Shown: piece after piece, positions 45,032 to 55,600 of the stretch
Layout of the letters: every line of letters begins with the position of its first letter
Numbering within the stretch: position 1 is the stretch's first letter
DNA from: Amyelois transitella
Taxonomy: Eukaryota > Arthropoda > Insecta > Lepidoptera > Pyralidae
Direction: 5' to 3'
NCBI RefSeq assembly: GCF_032362555.1
Contig: NC_083520.1
Location: forward strand, 8,866,001 to 8,930,000
DNA: 64,000 nucleotides
Notes under the pieces: generated by a model
Told to the model about the DNA's origin: nothing
The model's input: only the letters and a program-made list of their open reading frames with translations
The model's database searches: none
Position numbers and translations under genes: made by a program

Positions 45032-45237
45032 TGTGCCGTGTGGTTCCCAGCACTAATAGAAAAAAAATAGGACCACTCTATCTTTTTTCCATGGATGTCG
45101 TAAAAGGTGACTAAGGAATATATGTATAAACTTGGAAATCTTTTAGGCAACGGCTATCAACCTGTGAATCTCAAATCTTTTCAAGGCTGTTGGCTATGTC
45201 TATCCCGCAAGGGATATAGTCGTGATTATATGTATGT
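45032..45237 (+). repeat. SINE family 1, internally deleted
   Basis: The head gtgccgtgtggttcccagca, ggatgtcgtaaaaggtgact and the tctatcccgcaagggatata block are present. The middle (gctagcaacctgtcactattt) is shortened. Confidence 0.8.
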
Positions 45238-45651
45238 ACGTAGGATTTTCTCACTTAACTACAACGAAATAAGACATTATGTCGGCGTATGAATAATTCA
45301 CTCTAACTAGTTAGAAGAAAATATACCCTAGAAGGCATACGAAGTGTAGCCAACTACAAATCATTATTAACCCAAAGGCCTGCATAGGGTTGATACCTCT
45401 TTATCTTTCTTTCTAAGAATGGTACAAGACAAGAAACATACTATAAGAAACGGATTATTATAGTTAACAGTCGGAGAATGGACCCCAGGCCTCGAAGCAT
45501 AGTGACAGAGGGTGCAACTGGGAACATACAAAAATGACAGAGTTAGAACTAGGAACTACTAGCATTATAACTATCATTACATAGTACATTTATATTAAAG
45601 TCGTTTCCCATATATAAATATATATATATAGTTTAGATCTTTAAAAATCTC

Positions 45652-45715
45652 TTTAGGTAGTCTACCTACCCCCCTCCGGGAAAGAGGCGTGATTTTATGT
45701 ATGTGTGTATGTATC
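45652..45715 (+). mobile_element. Family-2 LINE 3' end fragment
   Basis: The sequence ctacccccctccgggaaagag then gcgtgattttatgtatgtg is the extreme 3' end of the family-2 LINE. A short piece with gggaaggcctagacgaatg, from further upstream in the same family, lies at 46085-46110. Confidence 0.65.
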
Positions 45716-46420
45716 TATAAATCTTTCAGTTGGTTCAGTTACTCCACAGGGAATACAGGCGTGACTACAACATCACGTCTTTATCTCTTACCGGATAGAT
45801 AGAGCCTACAGTCTCGAAATAACTGAAATACCACGTTTAGCTACAGTATGACTATACTGTGGCGTGTGGAATATATTTATTTTATTAATATTAACAGCCC
45901 TATATCTGCCAAGGGGCTCTGTTCCAGCAAGCTGGGTGATTCTCGGAAAACTAAATTGACACCGGAATAGTGGATGAACAGACAGACATAATAACTAGCC
46001 GGCCTCGAACATAGAACTTGCGATAATGTTCCATATTTTATTCTTATTATAACTTATCTAAGTAATAAGTGGGACTGTTGGAGTGGGAAGGCCTAGACGA
46101 ATGTACCTTGATCAAATCGGAAACATTATTTGCTCGGTTAAAAAAATATAGTCACACTATGTGTATTTACTTACTTATTATCTTATTTTTTAAAATAATA
46201 TTTGACGTAGACTATTTATGGTAATTAAGATATGATAAATCATAATCACGTATTAATAAGATTAAAATGTCTAGAAGGTGTTGATATAACTTATTTTTTT
46301 GATGATAAAAAATTTTGTTTATCACGTGATACGAGGTTTTGTACAATTACCAACATGTAGTCATTAGAAACGCATATTTACTACTAGCGACCTGCCCCGG
46401 TGTTGAACCTTTCTCAGAAA

Positions 46421-46679
46421 GTTCCGTGTGGTTCCCGGCACCAATACAAAAAAGAATAGGACCACTCCATCTCTTTCCCATGGATGTCGTAAAAGGCGAC
46501 TAAGGGATAGGCTTATAAACTTTGTATTCTTCTTTTAGGCGATGGGCTAGCAACCTGTCACTATTTGAATCTCAATTCTATCATTAAGCCAAATAGCTGA
46601 ACGTGGCCATTTAGTCTTCAAGACTGTTGGCTCTGTCTACCCCGCATGGGATATGGACGTGACCATATGTATGTATGTA
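46421..46679 (+). repeat. SINE family 1, full-length with 10-bp target duplication
   Basis: The copy is bounded by ttctcagaaa at 46411-46420 and again at 46680-46689, which fixes its ends: it starts gttccgtgtggttcccgg and ends in (atgt)n. The target is a Helitron-like sequence (ctagcgacctgccccgg upstream). The target duplication and repeat tail are what target-primed retrotransposition leaves behind. Confidence 0.88.
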
Positions 46680-46942
46680 TTCTCAGAAACCCCTCTTACA
46701 AACATTGAAACAAAATCCGTTCACAACTTTCCGAGCTTAGCGTACACATGCAAACAGAAATAGAGGGACTTTACAATATGTCGTGATTTAAGTGCTTATG
46801 AATTACAACTGCATGGATTCACTCACGTATCCTGCAGACAGTACAAAATATACGTTTCGAAGTCTTCATTTCATTTTTAAATAATATCATCTCGTTGATG
46901 TCCCCATGTGAAATAATTCGACATATTCACCTTGGAATTAGT

Positions 46943-47208
46943 TACCGTGTGGTTCCCGGCACCAATACAAAAAATAATAGGACCACTCTATCTCTTTCCC
47001 ATGGATGGCGTAAAAGGCGACTAAGGGACAGGCTTACAAACTTGGGATTGTTTTTAAGCGATGTGCTAGCAACCTGTCACTATTTGAATCTCAATTCTAT
47101 CATTAAGCCAAATAACTGAACGTGGCCATTTAGTCTTCAAGACTGTTGGCTCTGTCCACCCCGCATGGGATATGGACGTGACCATATGTATGTATGTATG
47201 TATGTTTC
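46943..47208 (+). repeat. SINE family 1, second copy of the tandem block
   Basis: This is nearly the same as 46421-46679 and is followed by a spacer nearly identical to 46680-46942. It belongs to the tandem duplication described separately. Confidence 0.88.
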
Positions 47209-47458
47209 TCAGAAACCCCTCTTACTAACATTGAAACAAAATCCGTCCACAACTTTCCGAGTTTAGCGTACACATACAGACAGAAATAGAGGGACTTTAC
47301 AATATGTCGTGATTTAAGTGCTTGTAAATTACAATTTCATGGATTAACTCAGTATCCTGCAGACAGTACAAAATATACGTTTCGAAGTCTTCATTTCATT
47401 TTTAAATAATATTATCTTATTGATGTGAAATAATTCGACATATTCACCTTGGAATTTG

Positions 47459-47724
47459 TTACCGTGTGGTTGCGGCACCAATACAAAAAATAATAGGACC
47501 ACTCCATCTCTTTCCCATAGATGGCGTAAAAGGCGACTAAGGGACAGGCTTACAAACTTGGGATTCTTTTTTAAGCGATGGGCTAGCAACCTGTCACTAT
47601 TTGAATCTCAATTCTATCATTAAGCCAAATAGCTGATCGTGGCCATTCAGTCTTTTCAAGACTGTTGGCTCTGTCTACCCCGCAAGGGATATAGACGTGA
47701 CCATATGTATGTATGTATGTACGT
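47459..47724 (+). repeat. SINE family 1, third copy of the tandem block
   Basis: The head is slightly deleted (gtgtggttgcggcacc). The rest is full-length to an (atgt)n tail. It ends the duplicated block; the sequence that follows is unrelated. Confidence 0.88.
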
Positions 47725-48324
47725 AATTAGTTCCCAAAGGTGTGAACAAATTTGAATGAAAAGATTGATGAATGTAGAGCAAAAGAAGAATGTGCAAAAA
47801 TGTGGAAGGATCTAGTGTCTACTTACAGTCGTAAGAGAGTTATCTACGTCATCATATTGTTATTGAAACCTAAAGGAAATTATGTGTCGTCGTCATGCAA
47901 CGCGCTCAGTTCTTTGTGCAGTTGTAAAACTGCCAAATAGAAGTCTGAATTGAGATGCAGTATGAAAACGTTATAGTGACCCGATAGTGGTGATAACCAA
48001 AGTTGCGAAGACACATTCACCAATACCAAACACTTCTATAGTCTAATATTGTTCCGAACTCTATGTTAATGGTATAACTGTATACCTCGCAAGGTATGCG
48101 AATGTGTACGAAAGGATTTGTTTACAAAATTAGTGCCAAAAACGTGTCAGCTTTGCTTTGTTTTGTGATCTGATACCATTTGTTAATTGACTTGTTATGA
48201 ACGGTAGCAGATATAGTTCATTATAACTGGTACTCGTACATGCACAGAATAGCGAAGGTATAGAAATGACGCTCTATGCAAAAATGCAAATCCAATCGAT
48301 CTGTTAATTGTGTTTCCTTGGCTA

Positions 48325-48399
48325 AGAAAAATTGGCTCAACGTTTCGAAATTTTGTACACAAGTAGTACAAAATTTCCAAACGTTGAGCCAATTTTTCT
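48325..48399. other. 75-nt hairpin with 34-bp nearly perfect stem
   Basis: The left arm is 48325-48358, the loop acaagta is 48359-48365 and the right arm is 48366-48399. The arms are reverse complements except at one position (C opposite C near the middle). No terminal repeats or target duplication were recognised. It could be a microRNA-like precursor or a young inverted duplication. Confidence 0.75.
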
Positions 48400-48515
48400 A
48401 CTCTATTTTACAACTCTACCCAGCTCGCCTCAATTCGGAATTATGTTTCGGATACTAGTTTCAACATCAAATTTAACAAAAATGCCTATGTTTTAACGCA
48501 CGGATCCTAGTTGTT

Positions 48516-48777
48516 TTCACGTCTATATCCCTTGCGGGGTAGACAGAGCCAACAGTCTTGAAAAGACTGACAGGCCACGTTCAGCTATTTGGCTTCAAGA
48601 TAGAATTGACATTCAAATAGTGTCCCTATTTGAATTGCTAGTTGCTAGCCCATCGCCTAAAAGAAGAATCCCAAGTTTATAAGCCTATTCCTTAGTCGCC
48701 TTTTACGACATCCATGGGGAAGGGATGGAGTGGTCCTATTCTTTTTCTATTGGTGCCGGGAACCACAAAACACGGCG
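48516..48777 (-). repeat. SINE family 1, full-length
   Basis: The copy runs on the minus strand from ggtgccgggaaccacaaaac (right) to cacgtctatatcccttgcgg (left). It has a small duplication around tagtgtccctatttgaattg. The (atgt)n tail is missing. Confidence 0.82.
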
Positions 48778-51001
48778 CGGCGAAAATAAATACATTTTAT
48801 TATTATATTATGGTCATTGGCAAATCCTGGACACCTCTACGTGGATCCGTTCTTTCCTTATTTTATGCCACGGACGTGGGTGGCCGACCAATCGGAAGTC
48901 GGATATCAAATAAAATTATGCTATTGTTCTGGTACATGGACTAATTAGCTTTTGCGCGAGAGTACAAAATTTTACCTAGAAAATTGTATATAATATTTAC
49001 CACTGCTAAGTGCTAAGTGGGTCGAAATTGTTTTTTAATATTTGGGAGCATACGGACTTCGGGTCCACTTCACGAATAGATTCACCCAGTGTTGAAACGA
49101 ATATTTTCAAGGTATGAATTCCTTTAATTTTCTTCTACGAACAGTTTTTCCCTTGAGATTCTTTCGGGATTACGTACAAACACCGTTTCCTGTCCGACTG
49201 TCGCCAATCATCGGCGTAACGTCAAAGAATCCCATATTTTATCGTGGCCATTGAAAAATATTTTGCTTTCCATCTCCGGTCGTCATGGGCCATAAATCAG
49301 AAGTTGTCCGGACCATTGGCTATATGCCCATTGAGGGATCAGGTATGACACTATGATGAATCGTGATGTTTGTGGTTGAAACTACTAAAGGAAGTGGAGA
49401 AAGTATTGATTTTGATAATGCAATAGAGTATACGAGAAGCTGCCCAAATAACATCCTGAGTGTATATAGCTGAACGTAGCCATTCAGTCTTTTTAAGACT
49501 GTTGGCTCTGTCTACCCCGCAAGGGATATAGACGTGATCATATGCATAACATCCTGAGATGTGGTTAACGAGTTTGTAGTTGTGGAAGTTCCGTTGAAGT
49601 TATTAGCATTTACTTAGATTGCATTGGGTTAAAGGAGTGATGCTTTACAAACAAAAGTAATAAAACGCAAAATAGACCTGACATAGTGTAATGGGAGAAA
49701 AATCAGGTGCTTTAGTTTGCATCGGGTTATCGTTTAAATTCTTAGAACTGGGAATGGAACAATTTGTGAGACACATAAAACATAGATCAAACAAGAATTT
49801 TTAAGATCTCAGGAATGACCACCTTAAGGATTTACAATGCTTTCATATTAACAAGTTATTTATGTGAAGTATGAACCATAAAAAATAAATAACGTGCCAA
49901 AATAAATTTCACTGAAGTAACATACATGATGAAACAATTTTATGCCGTTGCCTCAAGAATGCATAAGTCGTGTAAATTTTTGATATACCTAAATTTATTA
50001 GTGAAATTAAAATTGTTGGGTGGTTTTTTTTAATGACGATGACTAAAGCGGTTTGTTTAGAAATAGCTGTGATGCTCATCACCTAGGAATTACCCTGGCA
50101 TGCTGAAGATTTGGCTCTCAAATGGAAACACGAGTGGACAGTTCGTTAGCTGCGTGCCGCGAATTTTTCGGTCGTGATTTGCACTTCTGGGAAAACGGAA
50201 TAACTGGGAAATTTAAAATATTTCAAGAGAACAACATGACAGTAAAGCTAGGAAATACCATGTCAAATTTTGAAGAAGATATTTCAGTGGGTAGAAATCC
50301 CAAGGGAACAGAACTCGAGGAATTTCAAATCCACCTATTATGATATACGTAAAAGTGACGAATAAATGAATTACTTCAAGCATTAAGAAATCAGAGAGTT
50401 AGGTAGGAACGATCACTGTGAACTTGTAGGACCAGATCCAACAAACAAATTAATTCTAATGCCACTTGAAAACTACAAAGTAATTAAAGCATAAGAAATC
50501 AAAACAAAACTAACTCATGATCTCGGTTGTTACAAATCAAACTGCAATGCTGACCTTCATACTCACATTTATGCCTAAATATTTGGCATGGTGAAAGGTT
50601 CGTTTTGGCAATGAATCAGCTTCAAAGAGATAGCCCCTAAAAGTCACGCCTGGAATCTTAGCCATCGTGACGGAATCTGTGAATGTTGGGACTATTGCCA
50701 GCGTGACAATGAAACCCTGTGGGCATTGAAAAAGTTTTGACCCGTGAGGAGGTTATGACTATGAATTTTTGAAAACTCTTACTAAATTATACGAGTACCT
50801 ATATTACTGACAAATGACACATATTGAGATAGCCATAAAGTAAGATAAAAAGCTTTGGTCGACACTGTCTCTGATTGTTGTACCTATGAAATCCATTGAC
50901 GCCTCTAATTTTTTTACTAAGCAATTTGATTTTTCATTTAAAATTTTTTCGTGACTGAAACCGTTTTAATTCCTTTATGATAAACGGACATAAATTTTTA
51001 A
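48778..51001. other. Non-coding stretch, few repeats
   Basis: A SINE family 1 tail lies at 49467-49545. The part at 49020-49330 is less AT-rich and without recognisable repeats; it could be conserved non-coding DNA of the Ski intron. A 73-codon frame at 50122-50343 has no recognisable motif and is not called as a gene. Confidence 0.4.
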
Positions 51002-52627
51002 CCCATTAAAGGTCAAATCAAAACTACAAATATTTTTATAAAATTTTGTTTATTTTCATATTAAAGTAAGTACAATGAAAAACATAAATGAAAAAAAATA
51101 TGGAAAAATTAGATTTTCACGAAAATATAGGGGTGTACTTAATTGAGTACACTGACTGCTTAAGTATAAAAATTTTCAAAACACGCTTTTTCAACACAAA
51201 GTGTTTTCAGGCACTTCTTACATTGCCAACGCACTCTTGACCTGCAAACTACATACCGCAGCTGTTTATCGTTTGATAGTACCGAGAGGTTCAATTGTAT
51301 CGTAGTTAGTTGCCATGGCACACACACTATTATCTTTCCATCTAACTAGTAATATTTCACCTTTCTTGTCAAATCTGTAGTCATAAGTGGCACAATCCTT
51401 TGTGCTTTTCAAGGGGCATCTTTCGTCCTATTTTCTCGTACAGAACCCGTAGCACGGTAAACGGCCTTAACTTATCAGTTCTAGTAGTAAGTCGTAGCTC
51501 GTTAAAAAGTTATCAAAGGAAACTTCATGATTAGCTGCGGTATAGTTCAGTTTTTCTAACAGAGTTTTGACTACGCGGGTACCCAAAGGATCAGAAGTTG
51601 GTGATTGTGATTTTCCACAGTAAAAATCAAACGAATAACAATATCCGGTCGAACTAGCTGCCGCCCAATTTATGTATCTAAAACGAACTGGTTTCCCGCG
51701 TATAAATTGTTTATGGATATGATCATATCCATAATATCACTATCCATTATCTTTTCAAATAGTTGTACAGGATTGAGGCCCTTTAGTTCTTCACCAATAA
51801 AACTTTTCTTATCAGATACTTCTGTTGAACTGTGAAAAGTCAAAGAGTATTCAGGAGTTCATTTGCGCCAGATTGGGCTTGGATTCGAAGAAGATTGGCG
51901 GGTTGCATCAAGTCGTTTTTTTTTTTGACGCAAGTGGTTCATCATCACTGTCACTGTGCGTAGAATTATCGCTACTATTATTCTCTCGATTTCTAAATAC
52001 CTCAATAGTACCAGGTACGTCACGCGGTATGGGACAAGCCGCCATAGCCTCGTCGGCACCCTCCTTTTCATCAGTCAATGCACTTGGATTAGGTGGTATA
52101 ATAGCCAAGTCATATTCATCATGTTCGCTATCCTGTAACACAGCTTCAATAGCTTCCTGAAGCCCAAGGTAACTAGTTTGAGCTGTAAATCGCTGTTTCT
52201 TCATTGTAAAGTATCTGTAAAAAAACAATTTTTTTAGTTATGTATGTTGTCAGTGTACTCAACTGAGTACAGTTACATTTACAAGATTCTAGTTTTGTTT
52301 TAGTTATATGAAATATATTTAGCAGTTGTGAATATCTTTAATTGACATCTTATGCATCGAAATAAATCAAAACAAAATACTTAAAACCCCTATTTACTTG
52401 AAGAAATCTAAAATAATTTACTTACCTCGATGACGTTTTCGTAACACAACTTCAATTGGCACTTTTTAATAAAAAATGTCGCTCTACCCACTTGTTATTT
52501 ACGAATTTACTTAAAGGGTCTTACAATGAAGTAAAAAAATAAAGAACCCCACGCACATTTTACGATTTCTGAAATTTATGCCAAGAATTATAGCTGTACT
52601 CAAACGAGTACAGTGACTTCTAATGGG
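51002..52627 (-). mobile_element. Decayed piggyBac-type transposon
   Basis: The element is bounded by TTAA at 50998-51001 and 52628-52631. Its ends are CCCATTAAAGGTC (left) and, reversed, CCCATTAGAAGTC (right). Three palindromic motifs of the form GTACTYAANYGAGTAC lie near 51137, 52254 and 52597. The transposase inside is broken, so the element is non-autonomous. Confidence 0.82.
51180..52204 (-). pseudogene. piggyBac transposase pseudogene
   Basis: The N-terminal frame (MKKQRFTAQTSYLGLQEAI, DLAIIPPNPSALTDEKEG) parallels that of the 40337-42160 transposase. It breaks near 51905. A separate region at about 51300-51715 still resembles the middle of the protein (the PVRF and YCYSF region and the following FDNF stretch). 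A block of several hundred codons between them, including the first catalytic Asp, is missing, and stops interrupt the C-terminal part. A leader acceptor before the ATG and an atcgag/gtaagt donor near 52426 match the intact relative. Confidence 0.82.
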
Positions 52628-52631
52628 TTAA

Positions 52632-55600
52632 ACTAATAAATTTAAACAGCCAGATCTACCTCAAAATAAGACGATTCTTACAAAATTGCTACTTATAAAT
52701 GAATACTGTTATTTCTATAGAAATGGGATTATTCCGACTACTAAGGTTACTTCCTTTATTTTTGTTGAGTCCACATGATATATATAGACAATTTACTGAG
52801 AAATTTACCCGGTAGCGATTGGTGACTGGTCATTTCTCCAGATAACTACAACACGACACTTGTATTCTATCTTAGATCTTATTAATAACAAAGCTAGAGG
52901 TATGGTGATCAATCATTGGCATCCAGGCAGGCAACAGGTCGGTAGACTTTCTGGCAATGGTCCAGGGAAATCTAACTGTTATTCTTGTCACACAAGCCTT
53001 TCTTAGCGTTATAACCCTGAGTTAAGGTACCATTTTGAATGACTTCTCTCAAGAGCTTTGTCCGAGCTCATTTCATGTTTATTGTCATTGCGTTTTTATT
53101 GATAATTGCCGATTGCATGAAACTTGCCACGATTTAGTTTATTACTTACACGTACGTTTTGTGGACCGATAAAAGTATTTATAGATTTTGCATTGTGTAA
53201 TTTTATCAGTCCATTAATATAACTTTGGTACATTAAAGAAGAATCTAATTAACTAACTATTCAGATTTCTGTTGTGTTAGTTTTGTTTTGTCGTAAAATT
53301 TTTAATTATTTTTATGGACCAAAACAAGCCTTTAAAGAGTGCAAAAGTAGTTTTTGTTTTTACTCGTTTTTATACCGATTAACATTATTTATGTAATACA
53401 GTATACTTTTGACGAAAGAGAATAAATTTTTACGTGTGATGCTACTGTTGAAAGAAGTATTAATTTCTAATGAAATCAAGAACATTTTAATACAACATGT
53501 CAAAAACTTCTGAAACCTTCAGGGAAATACCTAATTAGCCCGTAGTTTAAAGCTGTATTTTTTTTTTCATGTTATTTGTCTTGGCACGAGGGAATCGTGA
53601 GTCATTCAGCCACCTGAATTATCCTCAGTTTTAATGGGAGCATTCCTATTTTACGATCGTGTTGATGGCCCATGACTAATTATTTAGTGATGGACGCTTC
53701 CACAAAGTTGGATTATGTATTTTACCCGTGACTTTTACTGTCGAGTCTGTGTTTGCTGCACAAAATTAAAGTAGATGTTAATAAGCTACAAAATTTTAAG
53801 GATCATACATGCTGTTTCCTGTAGGGCAGGGCAGAGACTGTACCTGTCTACGTGCTATGCTCGTTTATATATCCTTACATTAGCTAACAGAATTACCTTG
53901 GTTTCTTTTCACTCGTATCACTTTTTGTAATATACATACGTAAGTATCCTTTATACCTGGTCCTTTTTCTTATTTTTCAATACCAAAATGAAACACACCT
54001 TTAGATCATTCTGAAGTGTTTAAATGTACATTTTAGAATATAATGGAATCGTACATAAATACTAAATTTCAGATTTTAAATTTAAAATCGTAAACGCGCC
54101 ATGCAAATGTTCAGGTCTTTGACTGGAAACTACACTATTATTCAAGACAATCTTTTCTTATTTAGAAGTCTAGTAGAAATCGTAGGGGCTCACTATTATA
54201 TGTGAGAATATATTGATGCAACCGAAAATTGGAATAAAATGTAGAGCCTCGAATAAAATAGCCTCCTTAAATTATAAATGTGAATGTTTTTTGTAAGGAT
54301 CTGTGGGTGTGTGTTTTTGTAACTCTTTCATGAACTACTTAACGGATTTAAATAAAATTTAGTATAAATGTAGGATATAACCTGTACTAACACATAGGAT
54401 AATCCCGAAAGTCACAGGAAGCAGCTAGTATTTTTAATGCGACACGCTTTAAAATAAAGAAAATCAAATGACGTCAATGTAATTTAAAATAATGTTACTT
54501 GCAAATCGCATTGTTCACGTAGGCGATACATTCAAAAATAATAAATATTATACTAAATACAACGTGTTAAGGTTGCTTATTTGGTTTTCAAAGTAAATGC
54601 AACGCAGTCAAGATAAATATTCACTTGTATTATGCGAACAAGAAGGTAGATTTTTGGTTTTTTACATAAATATCTAATTTTCAATGGATGCGCATGTGTG
54701 CTGGGCTGTGACGTCAAATCGTGCACATCATTAACATAAGTTATGTGATTAGCGGTTGAATATACTTTATTTTATGTAGTTCTATCTAGAATTTGTGAAT
54801 CAGATAACAATATATCGTCATAAATTTTGTAGTAGCGGTCTTGACCACAAGAAAAAAAGGATTTAAATTTCTGAATAATATACAACTAACCGAGACTTGT
54901 TTAGTGTGTAATTAGGTTTTCTTTTTATAATAAATACGCTAAATCTTGCGTTGATGCGAATCTGCGCTCTCCAGTTTGTTATTATCTGTGCTTTCAACCA
55001 AGCGCACAAAACATCTATTTAAATGCATATTTATGTTAAAATCCTATTTGTATGTCTGAACTCTTTGAAGGTACATGAGCATTTGACGTGAGTAGCAACA
55101 AGTGTCAAGAATAGACTTTATTTCCTAGCCATTGTGCTTAGACAATGGCCGGCCTTGCCGTCTAGTCTATACCTAGACGACTTCGCGTTACGTGGTTACG
55201 TGCGAGTTAAAGTTTTTACTAGCCAATACCCGTGACTTCGTCCGCCATGACTACGATTCAGGATTGAAGAAGTGAGATCAAAACACGGAGCCACTCCATT
55301 TTGACGTCCAAGACCATATGTTTTCTTACTAGCGTCCTGATTACTTTCTCGCCTTTCTGGGATGGAGTCAGGGATGCGCCTTTACGATCAGGATCCTGGA
55401 TTGGGTGAGTCAGGTTTTCACACGAAGCGAGGTCTGACCTCCGCAAGTTTGCAACCTTTTGCAGGGTAACCAGGGTAACAGGTGAAGTTTTTTTTATATA
55501 ATTAAGAATATACTTAATTATAAGCATTCTATGGAGAACCCTTATGACACATTAATTATTTACTTTTGTTTAAAACCAAGCAATCGACAGATACCATTGA

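Larger units (their letters stand above)
42641..46383. other. AT-rich non-coding stretch
   Basis: No gene was recognised; short frames such as 43718-43927 have no recognisable features. It holds a SINE family 1 tail (44705-44770), a SINE family 1 copy (45032-45237), LINE tail fragments (45652-45715; 46070-46110) and a SINE-tail relic near 45768-45840. The sequence 42650-44700 shows nothing else that I can assign. Confidence 0.5.
46421..47724 (+). repeat. Segmental tandem duplication, unit about 520 bp
   Basis: Units 46421-46942 and 46943-47458 each contain a SINE followed by a spacer of about 255 bp, and a third SINE closes the array. The two spacers are about 93 percent identical by eye (both start ctcagaaacccctctta and end cattcaccttggaatt). 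The repeat junctions fall in the SINEs. Confidence 0.88.

Noticed and set aside
50122-50343. 73-codon plus-strand frame as a gene
   Set aside because: It has no recognisable motif, splice context or promoter, and short open frames of this length occur by chance in this window.
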